Assembly: GCA_964430275.1 (NCBI GenBank)
Contig: CAYSGF010000027.1
Location: forward strand, 1-64,000
Direction of reading: 5' to 3'
Origin: DASTYK01 sp964430275
GTDB lineage: Bacteria; Gemmatimonadota; Gemmatimonadetes; Longimicrobiales; RSA9
DNA: 64,000 nucleotides
A program made the translations under genes and the position numbers. Of this stretch, positions 44,156 through 53,041 are shown in pieces. Below the pieces are notes generated by a model, which saw nothing but the letters and a program-made list of their open reading frames with translations, had not been told where the DNA came from and did not search any database. Within the stretch, counting starts at the first letter, position 1. Each line of letters begins with the position of its first letter.

Positions 44156-45994
44156 TCAGATCACGCCATGGAGGGACCCGCCCGGGGCGCCGAGACGATC
44201 CACGCGACGCTCGACGGCGGGATCGGCGGCGAGCACCGGGGCGTGATGCGGCTTGATGCGCGCGTCGATGATGAGCGGACCGCGGCAGCCCCAGTGCTTG
44301 TGCTCGATGAATGCATCCACGCCGTGTATGTCGTGTGACGGGTTGCTGCGCGTGAACGTCACCCAGAGGAAGTCGTTCAAGGAACGCGCTGTGAATGCCG
44401 CATCGTCACAGAGCACGAGTAGTGGCAGACCGGCGAGGTCATGACGGGAGAGCTCCGCCGTGAGTGCTGCGATCTCGCGTGCCGCCGCGTCGTACGTCGT
44501 GAATGGCGGCCCCTCGAGGGCGACGACGCCGGGCATCACCAGCGCGCTTCCATCGAACGGTCGCGGCAACCGCACGTGGTTGGGGACCTCGTCCCACAGC
44601 TCCCGGCGGCGCGGACCCGCCGCCGCGATCGCCACCTTCGAGCCCGCATTCAGCCCGGTGCCGCTGTAGTCGAGTGTGTCGATCGTCGTGTTCGTCTGGA
44701 AGTGCAGGTCCCTCGTCAGGTCGATCCGCTCCAGCATGTGTCGCAGGAACGCTGCGACGTTGTGAATGTCGAGCGTCGGATCATCCTCGTGCGCGCAGAT
44801 CCACAGGTACTTCGCGAGGCTGAGCTGATTCTTGCCGAAGATGTGGTTCGCAATCGTCAGGATCTCCTGCGGCCGGCGCTCCCGCTCGTACGGCGTATAG
44901 CGCTCGCTGCCGATTGCGAGCAGCAGTGGGTGCACGCCCGCGGCGTCCACGGCATGCACGGCCTGCAGCCCGGGAATCTCCTGCGGGATCGCATCGCCCG
45001 TGAGCTCGTGGATGAGCGCGCCGAAGCTCGTGTCTTCCTGCGGCGGCCGACCGACCACGGTAAACGGCCAGATCGCGCCCGGACGGTGGTGCACCTGATG
45101 CACACGCATGACCGGGTAGTCGTGCACCAGGCTGTAGTAGCCGAGGTGATCACCGAACGGCCCCTCCGGCCTCGTATCGTGCGGCTGGACCGTGCCCGTG
45201 ATCACGAAATCGGCATCGGAGGAGATGCAGAAGCCGGCATCGTCACGTGTGTAGCGAAAAGCACGGTTGCCGAGCACCCCCGCGAACACGAGCTCGGGCA
45301 GTCCTTCCGGCAGCGGCATGACGGCAGCCAGCGTATGAGCGGGCGGCCCGCCGACGAAGATGCTTACCCGCAGCGGCTGGCCTGCCGCATTCGCGCGGGC
45401 CTGGTGCACGCCGATACCACGGTGGATCTGGTAGTGGAGGCCGATCTCGCGATCCTGCTCGTAGGCGTTGCCACCGAGCTGCACACGGTACATCCCGAGG
45501 TTCGCGCCCATCACACCCGGCCTGGCGACGTCCTCCGTGTACACCTGCGGCAGCGTGATGAACGGACCACCGTCGTCCGGCCAGTGCACGATCTGCGGTA
45601 GATCGCTGATGCGCGCCGTGCCCTGCAGGACCGGCGGCGTGCGTCGCACGCGGCGCGGCAGCGCAGCCGTCGCCAGTGCCGCGGCGGATGCATGCTGAAT
45701 CGGATGGCGCAGTGCGCGCATCGGATCGTACTTCAGCCCGACGAGCGTCTGTACACGCGCCAGTGTGTCGCGGAAGAGGAAGCGCGCCCGCTCGAGCGTG
45801 CCGAACAGGTTGGACACCGCAGGGAATCGGCAGCCTTTCACATTCTCGTAGAGCACGGCGGGACCGCCTGCGGCGAACACCCGCTGATGGATCGCCGCCA
45901 TCTCGAGCCGCGGGTCGACCTCTTCCCGGACGCGCACGAGATGACCGTTCGCTTCCAGGTCGCGGACGCACGCTTCGAGGGTGGAGTAGCCCAT
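44156..45994 (-). CDS. UbiD-family (prenyl-FMN dependent) decarboxylase
   Basis: A 612-residue UbiD-type decarboxylase, longer than classical UbiD (about 500). The first domain shows GGPAVLYENVKGCRFPAV, the core has PEGPFGDHLGYYSL (the E-P-F-G-D motif of the UbiD active site) and GIGVHQARANAAG. It removes a carboxyl from an aromatic acid using prenylated FMN, as in ubiquinone or menaquinone routes. No UbiX partner is nearby. ATG 45994; a repeated intergenic segment lies upstream. Confidence 0.85.
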   Translation of the reverse strand: MGYSTLEACVRDLEANGHLVRVREEVDPRLEMAAIHQRVFAAGGPAVLYENVKGCRFPAVSNLFGTLERARFLFRDTLARVQTLVGLKYDPMRALRHPIQHASAAALATAALPRRVRRTPPVLQGTARISDLPQIVHWPDDGGPFITLPQVYTEDVARPGVMGANLGMYRVQLGGNAYEQDREIGLHYQIHRGIGVHQARANAAGQPLRVSIFVGGPPAHTLAAVMPLPEGLPELVFAGVLGNRAFRYTRDDAGFCISSDADFVITGTVQPHDTRPEGPFGDHLGYYSLVHDYPVMRVHQVHHRPGAIWPFTVVGRPPQEDTSFGALIHELTGDAIPQEIPGLQAVHAVDAAGVHPLLLAIGSERYTPYERERRPQEILTIANHIFGKNQLSLAKYLWICAHEDDPTLDIHNVAAFLRHMLERIDLTRDLHFQTNTTIDTLDYSGTGLNAGSKVAIAAAGPRRRELWDEVPNHVRLPRPFDGSALVMPGVVALEGPPFTTYDAAAREIAALTAELSRHDLAGLPLLVLCDDAAFTARSLNDFLWVTFTRSNPSHDIHGVDAFIEHKHWGCRGPLIIDARIKPHHAPVLAADPAVERRVDRLGAPGGSLHGVI

Positions 45995-46476
45995 CAGATT
46001 CGTCGCATCGCTGACGCTGTGCTCATGCCGGGTTCATCCTCCATGGGAGACGTCCGGTTTCCGGCGTTTGTCGAGTAACGCGGGTTCGTGGCGTCTGCAG
46101 GCTGCCGGTACAACATCTTCACCACGGAGCCCGCGGAGCGCACACAGTCATCATTCGCTGAAGACGAAGACTGCGCGGGCGTGCCCGGCGATACCGACGC
46201 CTGCTCGTGATCACCATCCGCATTTTTTTCTGTCAACATACGGCTGCGAACGTTCCGTGCGCGTCGTCGCCAGCCCGGCGGGTCACCAACCAGGAAGCCC
46301 GGTCCCTGCTCGACCCCGCAGATACGTCCTCCGCCGCGAACCCTCTGCGTGCTCCGCGCGCTCCGTGGTGAAAACGCTGTTCCGGCACGCTGACACGCCG
46401 AGCACGCCGAGCACGCCGACGCGCCCGCCAGGTGCGAGCCCGGCCTGACCGCGAGACCGGGCCCGCACTCTCACCC
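45995..46476. other. 482-bp gap with intergenic repeat copy A
   Basis: No supported gene is present. Most of the gap (about 46098-46399) is copy A of a long repeat whose other copy is at 50439-50726. The tail contains three tandem CACGCCGAG units (46395-46420). The promoter of the UbiD gene must lie near 46000-46060. Confidence 0.7.
46098..46399 (+). repeat. Intergenic repeat, copy A
   Basis: Shared blocks with copy B in the same order and orientation: CAGGCT, ACAACATCT, TCAACA-ACGGC, GAACGTTC-GTGCGCG, CCAAC, TCCTCCGCC-CGAACCCT and CTGTTCCGGCACGC. The segment CGCGCTCCGTGGTG is like the CTCTGTGGTG-type intergenic repeat seen in many genomes, where antiparallel reading gives spurious TTERAEHAE peptides. 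Confidence 0.75.
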
Positions 46477-47397
46477 TCAGCTGCAGCAGTCCGGACCGCA
46501 GCACGCGGACGAAGAGGCTACAGGCAGCGCACCGGGTGTCGCAACCGCAGCCGTGGACCCACCGGCCATCGCATGCTCCGCCGACACCGGCTTGCGCGCC
46601 CGAACGAACGCGGACATGAAGCGCCCCTGCACCGCTTCCGCGACGGCGTCCACCTCCAACCCCGCCTCCTCGAGAAACGCACGCGCATCCTCGATGTCGT
46701 AGATGCGCGTCGGCTCCAGGCTCGCGGCCTCGAAGCCCGCCTCCTGCAGCAGCGCCTCGAACTGCCGCTCCTCCAGCGCACCCGCGACACACCCGACCCA
46801 CAGCTCCAAGCTCCGCCGCACTTCCGCAGGTACTTCACCACGCACGACGACGTCGGAGACCGCGAACCGCCCGCCCGGCTTCAGCACCCGGAACGCCTCG
46901 CGCAGTACCTGCCGCTTGTCCGCCGACAGGTTGATCACGCAGTTCGAGATGATCACGTCCACGGACGCGTCCGGCAACGGAATCTGCTCGATCTCACCCT
47001 TCAGGAACTCGACGTTCTCCGCCCCCGCCGCCGCCGCATTGCGACGCGCCAGCGCCAACATGTCATCCGTCATGTCCAGGCCGTACGCCTTGCCCGTCGG
47101 TCCGACGCGCTTCGCCGAGAGCAGCACGTCGATGCCGCCCCCGCTTCCCAGGTCCAGCACCACCTCGCCCTCCTTCAGCTCCGCCAGCGCCGTCGGATTC
47201 CCGCACCCGAGCGACGCCAGCACGGCATCCGCCGGCAGCGTCGACGTCGTCACCGCATCGTACAGGTCCCGCGTGATCGGATCCGTCGAGCCACAGCCGC
47301 ACGACGTGCCGCAGCAGCTTCCCTTCTCACCCTCGGCCACGCGCCGCGCTGCCTCCCCGTACTTCTCCCGTACCACTGCCTTCACATCCGCGCTCAT
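46477..47397 (-). CDS. arsM: Arsenite S-adenosylmethionine methyltransferase
   Basis: A 306-residue methyltransferase that methylates arsenite. The SAM site is VVLDLGSGGGIDVLL, followed by GLDMTDDML. The arsenic-binding cysteines fit ArsM: GSCCGTSCGCGS at the N-terminus, IISNCVINLSADK and LWVGCVAG, and the C-terminal ACCGPDCCS tail. It lies right after arsR with an ArsR-type operator at its promoter. Confidence 0.93.
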   Translation of the reverse strand: MSADVKAVVREKYGEAARRVAEGEKGSCCGTSCGCGSTDPITRDLYDAVTTSTLPADAVLASLGCGNPTALAELKEGEVVLDLGSGGGIDVLLSAKRVGPTGKAYGLDMTDDMLALARRNAAAAGAENVEFLKGEIEQIPLPDASVDVIISNCVINLSADKRQVLREAFRVLKPGGRFAVSDVVVRGEVPAEVRRSLELWVGCVAGALEERQFEALLQEAGFEAASLEPTRIYDIEDARAFLEEAGLEVDAVAEAVQGRFMSAFVRARKPVSAEHAMAGGSTAAVATPGALPVASSSACCGPDCCS

Positions 47398-47408
47398 CGT
47401 TCTCTCCT

Positions 47409-47424
47409 ATCAATGAATGTTGAT
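47409..47424. promoter_or_regulatory. Putative ArsR operator upstream of arsM
   Basis: ATCAAT-GAAT-GTTGAT, an inverted repeat 12 bp upstream of the arsM start and matching, except one base, the arsR upstream site ATCAAC-GCTT-GTTGAT. The spacing and half-site match ArsR/SmtB sites. Confidence 0.75.
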
Positions 47425-47451
47425 GGGTCTGCTGAAAAAAAACCGCCACCG

Positions 47452-47787
47452 CTAGCCGCAGCACGTCGGGCCCCGGGCCGCCTCACGCCATGCGGCCGCG
47501 TCGCCCGCGTTCACGTCACCCAGAAAGGCGCGCAGGTCCTCGAGCGCCCCTGGAACGAGGGAATAGTAGACCCAGCGCCCCTCGCGCCGGTCCGTGACGA
47601 CTCCTGCGTCCTTCAGCTTCTTCAGGCGGAACGAAAGCCGTGACTGCCCTGCCCCGAGGTCCGCCTGGAGCTCGCACACGCACCGATCCCCGGCGGTGAG
47701 GAGCTGCACGATGCGCAGCCGGGTCTCCTCGGCAATCGCCTGGAAGCGCTGGAGCAGGACGTCGTTCGAAGGAATCGTCGTGGTCAT
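47452..47787 (-). CDS. arsR: ArsR-family arsenic-responsive repressor
   Basis: A 111-residue winged-helix repressor. The metalloid site is DRCVCELQADLGAGQSRLS (Cys-Val-Cys in the recognition helix area), and the wing is EGRWVYYSL. It binds arsenite, leaves its operator and lets arsM be expressed. The frame is open to 48699, but the ATG at 47787 begins the domain. Its own operator is at 47801. The Cys-Cys end (GPTCCG) could also bind metal. Confidence 0.93.
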   Translation of the reverse strand: MTTTIPSNDVLLQRFQAIAEETRLRIVQLLTAGDRCVCELQADLGAGQSRLSFRLKKLKDAGVVTDRREGRWVYYSLVPGALEDLRAFLGDVNAGDAAAWREAARGPTCCG

Positions 47788-47800
47788 GGGACGATGATAT

Positions 47801-47816
47801 ATCAACGCTTGTTGAT
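47801..47816. promoter_or_regulatory. Putative ArsR operator upstream of arsR
   Basis: ATCAAC-GCTT-GTTGAT, a perfect 6-bp inverted repeat with a 4-base spacer, 13 bp upstream of the arsR start codon. A near-identical site is at 47409 upstream of arsM, which supports autoregulation and regulation of both genes. Confidence 0.8.
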
Positions 47817-47985
47817 TCGTCAAGGGGGGACGCCTGGCGTGGTGCGCGGACCGCGGCTGCAGCCGGGGGCGCCACGATGTGCCGCCTGGGCGGCTGCCGT
47901 TTGCGCGCGACCTACCGACGGGCGGCGTGACCGGCGAAATTGCAGGAGTCACCTGATTCTGCCGCAGCCCTGGCGCCGAGATCTC

Positions 47986-48786
47986 ATGCTTCATCACCGC
48001 ACCTATCTGCTCGATGACGAGGCGGACTGGGTCGTGCTCGTGCACGGTGCGGGCGGCAGCTCGTCGATCTGGTTCCGGCAGCTGCGCGCCTACCGGCAGG
48101 CGTTCAACGTCCTGCTGGTGGACCTGCGGGGGCATGGTGAATCGGCGAAGCTGCGCGACGGGCGGGAGCGGATGCCCTACACCTTCGACGCTCTCGCGCG
48201 CGAGGTGCTGGAGGTTCTGGACGAGGTTGGGATCGAGCGCGCCCATTTCGTCGGCATCTCGCTCGGTTGCCTGATCATCCGCACGATTGCCGAGCTGGCG
48301 CCCGGGCGAGTGCGCTCGATGGTGCTGGGAGGGGCGATCCTGCGGCTGAACCTGCGCTCGCGGGTCCTTGTCGTGCTGGGCAACCTGGTCAAGCGGTTCG
48401 TGCCGTTCATGTGGCTGTACCGCCTGTACGCGTGGATCCTGATGCCGCGGGTGGGTCACCGGGAGAGCCGCATGATCTTCGTGCGTGAGGCGCAGAAGCT
48501 CGCGCGCCAGGAGTTCCTCCGCTGGTTCCGCCTCACGATGCAGCTTACGCCGCTGCTGCGCCTCTTCGAGGAGCGTGCACCGGAGATTCCGACGCTGTAC
48601 CTGATGGGTGACCAGGACCACATGTTCCTGCCTGCGGCGCGGCGCGCCGCGGAGCGCCACCCGCAGGCGGTGCTGCGCGTGATCCGCGAGTGCGGTCACG
48701 TCTGCAACATCGAGCGGCCGGGCGCATTCAACCGCCTTTCGATCGAGTTCATGCGCGACCCGCTCGCGGCTGGTGCGGCCGGCTGA
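47986..48786 (+). CDS. Alpha/beta-hydrolase
   Basis: A 266-residue alpha/beta hydrolase. HGAGGSSSIWF is the oxyanion region, VDLRGHGESAK the following turn, GISLGC the nucleophile elbow (Ser), GDQDHMF the acid and ECGHVCNIERP the His. It is probably an esterase or lactonase with an unknown substrate. ATG 47986 starts the domain; the longer open frame from 47794 is not needed. Confidence 0.85.
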   Translation: MLHHRTYLLDDEADWVVLVHGAGGSSSIWFRQLRAYRQAFNVLLVDLRGHGESAKLRDGRERMPYTFDALAREVLEVLDEVGIERAHFVGISLGCLIIRTIAELAPGRVRSMVLGGAILRLNLRSRVLVVLGNLVKRFVPFMWLYRLYAWILMPRVGHRESRMIFVREAQKLARQEFLRWFRLTMQLTPLLRLFEERAPEIPTLYLMGDQDHMFLPAARRAAERHPQAVLRVIRECGHVCNIERPGAFNRLSIEFMRDPLAAGAAG

Positions 48787-48836
48787 AGCACTGCGCCCGC
48801 CTCTTCAGCGACGCGTCTCGTAATCAAGTGACCGGC

Positions 48837-49235
48837 CTACGCGGCGGCCGACGGCAGGGTGCGCCGCCGCAGCCCGTCCTCGACGCGCTCGAGCAGCTCC
48901 GTCGCCGCTGCCAGGTCCGCGCGGCTGCCGAGCCCCGCGTCCTTCAGGATGCGCAGACCGTCGCGCGACGCGTCGACGGCCTGCAGCCCGATCTCGCGGA
49001 AGTTCTCACGATCCTCGCGCGTGGGGCCGCGCGCCGGCGGCGGTGGCTGGTCCGCATGCGCCCCTACGATGCACATCGCCATCAGCATCGCGGCCCGGGT
49101 CAGCGGCTTCGCGAAGCGTCGCTGCGCGCGACGCGGCAGGCTGCCGAAGATGCGGCCGAGACAGCGGCTGTACTGCTGGGTAGCGATGTACTCCGGGAAG
49201 TGTTCCCACGCGTAGACGGTCGGACTCGATGCCAT
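48837..49235 (-). CDS. Small helical protein of unknown function
   Basis: A 132-residue protein with mostly helical segments: ASSPTVYAWEHFPEYIATQQYS, FAKPLTRAAMLMAMCIVG and the C-terminal ADLAAATELLERVEDGLRRR. It resembles the four-helix-bundle proteins loosely (SRCLGRIF, GLRILKDAGLGSR), but no clear family. ATG 49235 was chosen to avoid a long Arg-rich extension to 49331. Confidence 0.5.
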   Translation of the reverse strand: MASSPTVYAWEHFPEYIATQQYSRCLGRIFGSLPRRAQRRFAKPLTRAAMLMAMCIVGAHADQPPPPARGPTREDRENFREIGLQAVDASRDGLRILKDAGLGSRADLAAATELLERVEDGLRRRTLPSAAA

Positions 49236-49463
49236 TGGCGCGCTCCGGCTGATGACGCGCGCAGAATCGCGCTCGCATGCGTGCGCGGACATAGCGGGAT
49301 CGGCCGACTTTCGCGGCGTGCGACGACGCACCTCGGCACGTGCCGCTCGCGCCGCCCTTCGGGCGCACGACGCTCAGTGCGTACGACGCCGCTCATGACG
49401 TGCGACGGCGCGCGACGCCGATCAGGCGCAGCGCCTTCCCGCCCTCGCACGCGAGCCCCGGGG

Positions 49464-50390
49464 TCAGGGAGCGGAAAGGACCGGCAGCGGGGGCAGGATC
49501 ACGTCCGGGTTGTAGTGCCGGAAGACCGCTCTCCCGATCCTCGCGATCAGCAGGTGGGCGGCATTGTCTACCGCATACGTCGTGTCCTCGTTCTCGCGCG
49601 TCATCACGCACAGTGCGATCGGCGCCGCGGGCGAGTAGATGATGCCGCAGTCGTTGCGCGTCTCATCGACGGACCCCGTCTTGTGCGCGACACGCGTACC
49701 AGCCGGCAGCCAGCGCGTCATCATGTTCGCGTCCTGATTCGCACGCAGCATCACGAGCGCGAGCGAGTCCAGCGCAGGCGAGACCGCACGCCCCTCGTGC
49801 AGCTGTGCGAAGAGCTGCGTCGTCTCGCTCGGCGTCATGACACCGAAGCCATACAGCACCGATGAATCCATCGCGATCGATGTCTGCCGCCGGAACGTCT
49901 TCGAGTGCACCTTGCTGTGCGGCAGCCCGAGCGCTTCCATCTTCTCGCCGACGGTCGCAATGTCGAGCTTGTCGAGCAGCACATTCGTCGCCGTGTTGTC
50001 CGACAGCGTGATCATGAGCCACGCGTAGTCTTCGAGTGTCAGGTTCAGACCGGAGGCCATGTGCTTCAGGATCCCCGACCCGCCGACGCGGTCGCGCGCG
50101 ATCAGCGAGGCCCGCTCCTCCAGCCGCATGCGCCCCTGCTCGACCTCGTCCAGCAGCGTCACCAGGATCGGCACCTTCACGAGCGAAGCAGACGGAAACG
50201 TCTCATCCCCCCGCATCGAGATGCTCTCCCCCGTGCTCAGGTTGCGCACGCTGAGCCCGACGACACCCGCATGGCTCCCCGCAATCCGCTCCAGCTCACT
50301 CTGCAGCTGCGCGGATGCGGGCAAAGAGCCAGCGACCGACATGAGCGCCGCCGCGACGATGAGACCGGCCGACCTTTGACGTGTTCGCAT
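49464..50390 (-). CDS. Beta-lactamase-like serine hydrolase lacking Glu166 motif
   Basis: A 308-residue exported protein (signal ALMSVAGSLPASAQ) with the SxxK motif SLVK in FPSASLVKVPI, SDN in LSDNTATN and KTG in VAHKTGSVDE, as in class A beta-lactamases and their PBP relatives. The omega-loop ExxLN motif that deacylates penicilloyl enzymes is absent; HSKTFRRQTSIAMDSS stands in this region. It is therefore more likely a penicillin-binding or esterase-like protein than an efficient beta-lactamase. ATG 50390 opens the signal. Confidence 0.8.
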   Translation of the reverse strand: MRTRQRSAGLIVAAALMSVAGSLPASAQLQSELERIAGSHAGVVGLSVRNLSTGESISMRGDETFPSASLVKVPILVTLLDEVEQGRMRLEERASLIARDRVGGSGILKHMASGLNLTLEDYAWLMITLSDNTATNVLLDKLDIATVGEKMEALGLPHSKVHSKTFRRQTSIAMDSSVLYGFGVMTPSETTQLFAQLHEGRAVSPALDSLALVMLRANQDANMMTRWLPAGTRVAHKTGSVDETRNDCGIIYSPAAPIALCVMTRENEDTTYAVDNAAHLLIARIGRAVFRHYNPDVILPPLPVLSAP

Positions 50391-50775
50391 GTTCAGTCCA
50401 GTTCGTTCATCTCGAGTAGAGCGGGCGTCGTCTCGGTTCAGGCTCCGGAACAACATCTCATCACAGTGCCCGCTGAGCGCGCAGAGGGCTTACCGCGTAG
50501 GACGCAGGTGCGGTCCACGGCGAAGCCCGACGATCGCCGTTATCATCCATGTACGTCTTTGATCAACACACGGCCGCCGAACGTTCGGTGCGCGACGTCG
50601 TCTGGCAGGCCGCGAACCAACGAACAGAAAGGGCCTGCTCCACCAGGCATCGGCGTCCTCCGCCACGAACCCTCCGTGCGCTCTGTGGGCTCTGTGGTAG
50701 AGCTGTTCCGGCACGCCGATGACACCAGCGACTCGACTCCGCCAAGGACGAGATTGCAGCGCACCATTCCCCAAT
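50391..50775. other. 385-bp gap with intergenic repeat copy B
   Basis: No supported gene. The gap is largely copy B of the repeat at 46098 (see that entry) at about 50439-50726, in the same orientation. The rest holds the promoter of the beta-lactamase-like gene (start 50390) near its left end. Confidence 0.7.
50439..50726 (+). repeat. Intergenic repeat, copy B
   Basis: Blocks shared with copy A in the same order: CAGGCTCCGGAACAACATCT, GATCAACACACGGCCGCCGAACGTTCGGTGCGCG (as short motifs), CCAACGAACAG, TCCTCCGCCACGAACCCTCCGTGCGCTCTGTGGG, and CTGTTCCGGCACGCCGATGACACC. The copies are diverged; I see no terminal inverted repeats or transposase. Confidence 0.75.
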
Positions 50776-52899
50776 TCACCAATTCGCAAGATGCCGCTCG
50801 AGAAAGTCTGCCGTCGCCTCGTTCACCCGCACCCAGTTCGCGTGGCGCAGGAAGTGATGCGTATCGTCGGGGATGATGAGCGTCTCGAAATGTACGTCGG
50901 TGTCCTCGAGCCGCCGGGCGAGGTCGACGGTTTCGGAGAAGCGGACATTACGGTCGTCGTCGCCGTGGATGAGCAGCACCGGCGAGCGCCAGCTGTCGAT
51001 GTAGGCGATCGGCGACGACGTCCACCCGATCTCGGCCGCGCGTTCGCGGTCCGTCGGCTCGTAGCGCTCGGCCGGCCCGACGAAGCGATCCGCGTAGTTG
51101 TGCACGCCGTGGATGTCGACGCCGGCGGCGACCAGGTCGGACTCGCGCGCGAGTGCCATCGCGGTCAGGTACCCGCCATAGGACCCGCCCCACACGCCGA
51201 TCCGCTCGTCATCGACCTGCGCCAGCGATTGCAGGTACTCGCCCGCTGCGACGATGTCGCGGTACTCCGATGCCCCGCGCGAGCCGGCACTGTCCGGGAA
51301 ATGGAAGTCGTAGCCGTAGCCGATGCCGAGCCGGTAGTTCACCGACAGCGCCACGAAGCCGCGACTCGCGAAGTACTGCTGCGCTGCGTAGGCGTTCGCG
51401 TAGTAGTCGGAGTAATGCCAGCCGGCGAGCATCTGCCGCGGCGGCCCGCCATGGATGAAGATGACGGCCGGCCTGGGACCGTCCGAGCCGCCGCGCTCGA
51501 AGACCTGGCCGTAAACGGTGACGCCGTCGCTCGCCTCGAACGTCACGCTCCTCGGAACGACGAGCTGCTGCGTCGGAAAGTCGGCGGGGATGCGATCCTG
51601 CGCGAGCCAGGTCACGTCGCCGCCCGACGCAGGCATGACGGCCGGAAGGGGCGGGCGCTGCGCCGTCGCACCGATGAACGCGATCGACGCACCGTCACCC
51701 GTGACGACGGGCCCCCATTCCAGCCCCGTCCCGGGCGTGAGCACCTCCGGCGCCGCGCGATCCACCGGAACCTTCACGACGTGCCGGCGGTCGACGTCGC
51801 CGGGGGTCGTCCCCGCGTTCGCCGCGAACACGAGGAAGCGGCCGTCGCGCGACAGCGAAATCTGCTCCGCCATGTACTCGCCGGGCGTGAGCAGCAGCGG
51901 CTCGCCGCCCTGCTCCGTGATCGAGTACAGGTGCGGCCACCCGTCCACATACGAGACGAACACGATGCGGTCGCCTGCCGCATAGTGCAGGTTCGTGCCC
52001 CCCTGGGTGGAAGGCGACGACCCGCGCAGCGTTTCCGGTGCGCGCCACAGCTCCCGTGCCTCGCCAGTCCGCGCGTCCGCGCTCCACACGGCCCAGCGCT
52101 GGTGCGTGCGCTCGAGGATCGGATCCGGCGGCCCGCCGCGTCCCGCCCGGCGCACGAACGCGATGCGCTCACTGTCCGGTGACCAGCGCGGCGATGCGTC
52201 GCGATCCGTGCTCGGCGCAATCCACAGGATCGGCGTCGTGCCGTCCTGGTAGACCCCGATGAATGCATGATCGCCGCGGCTCGAGACGAACGCGACGCGC
52301 GCGCCGTCGGGGGAGAAGCGGGCGTCGCCGTTCACGCCACGCGCGAAGAAGAGCTGCGTCGCGTCCGCGGAGCCGTCGATCGGTACCGACCAGATCTGTC
52401 GATTGCGCTCGAAGAGCACGACGTCACTCGCCGGGGAGATCACCGGACCGTCGCCGCCCTCCGCCAGCGCGCGTGCGGTTCCCCCCTCGAACGGCGCCGC
52501 CCACAGCTCGATCTTCGGGCGCATCGGCAGGGACGCGGCGTTTACGCCGGCCAGGCCCCAGTTGTCCTCGTCCCAGTTCGCGTCGTCGCCGCCGCGCCGG
52601 AACACCACCCAGCGGCCGTCCGGCGAGAGCTGCACGCGTGAGAGCATCTGACCGTCGTCGCTATCGAACGACGTCAGCTTGCGCGCCTCCCAGTGCGGGC
52701 CTTCCGCGACGTAGATGTTGCGGCGGCCTTCCTCGTTGAATGCCCACGCGATTCGCTGACCCGTCGGCGCCGCCGCGAGCTCGTTCGGGAACGGGTAGCT
52801 CCTGACCTGCTCCATCGTGAAGGAGACGCTCTGGCCGGCGACCGGCAGCGCCATCGCCAGGCCGAGCACGAGCATGGAGAGCACGCGCGTCTTCGTCAT
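50776..52899 (-). CDS. S9-family serine peptidase (prolyl-oligopeptidase/dipeptidyl aminopeptidase type)
   Basis: A 707-residue exported peptidase (signal LVLGLAMALPVAGQ). The middle is a beta-propeller, with repeats such as ISPASDVVLFERNRQIWSV and WSPDSERIAFVRR. The C-terminal catalytic domain has VIFIHGGPPRQM, WGGSYGGYLTAM (Ser in GGSYGG), HGDDDRNVRFS (Asp) and PDDTHHFLRHANW (His). It cleaves short peptides in the periplasm. ATG 52899; the frame to 53055 runs through the RAYT left repeat, which lies about 67 bp upstream of the start. Confidence 0.9.
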   Translation of the reverse strand: MTKTRVLSMLVLGLAMALPVAGQSVSFTMEQVRSYPFPNELAAAPTGQRIAWAFNEEGRRNIYVAEGPHWEARKLTSFDSDDGQMLSRVQLSPDGRWVVFRRGGDDANWDEDNWGLAGVNAASLPMRPKIELWAAPFEGGTARALAEGGDGPVISPASDVVLFERNRQIWSVPIDGSADATQLFFARGVNGDARFSPDGARVAFVSSRGDHAFIGVYQDGTTPILWIAPSTDRDASPRWSPDSERIAFVRRAGRGGPPDPILERTHQRWAVWSADARTGEARELWRAPETLRGSSPSTQGGTNLHYAAGDRIVFVSYVDGWPHLYSITEQGGEPLLLTPGEYMAEQISLSRDGRFLVFAANAGTTPGDVDRRHVVKVPVDRAAPEVLTPGTGLEWGPVVTGDGASIAFIGATAQRPPLPAVMPASGGDVTWLAQDRIPADFPTQQLVVPRSVTFEASDGVTVYGQVFERGGSDGPRPAVIFIHGGPPRQMLAGWHYSDYYANAYAAQQYFASRGFVALSVNYRLGIGYGYDFHFPDSAGSRGASEYRDIVAAGEYLQSLAQVDDERIGVWGGSYGGYLTAMALARESDLVAAGVDIHGVHNYADRFVGPAERYEPTDRERAAEIGWTSSPIAYIDSWRSPVLLIHGDDDRNVRFSETVDLARRLEDTDVHFETLIIPDDTHHFLRHANWVRVNEATADFLERHLANW

Positions 52900-52965
52900 C
52901 GCACACCTGCGTGAGGGGGACCTGCCGCGGAGATTGCGACGACGGAGCGAACCCCGCAAGCACAA

Positions 52966-52998
52966 CCGGACCATGATTGATCTTTGCGCGTTGGCCGG
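52966..52998 (+). repeat. Left inverted repeat of the RAYT element
   Basis: CCGGACCATGATTGATCTTTGCGCGTTGGCC (with GG following) at the left end of the transposase element. Its reverse complement appears at 53949-53979 with three mismatches in 31 bases. The outer 15 bases are identical to the arms at 40468/40596. Confidence 0.85.
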
Positions 52999-53041
52999 TC
53001 TCGCCATTCCAGCGCCCCGGGAGGCCAGCCAGGTTCCGACC

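Noticed and set aside
47788..48699. 300-codon N-terminal extension of arsR
   Set aside because: It is antiparallel to the alpha/beta hydrolase gene; the ArsR domain starts at 47787.
46098..50726. Insertion sequence made by the two repeat copies
   Set aside because: No transposase or terminal inverted repeats are visible; the genes between are unrelated host genes.
52817..53041. 75-codon N-terminal extension of the RAYT frame
   Set aside because: It crosses the left inverted repeat and the S9 peptidase promoter; the Y1 domain begins at 53042.
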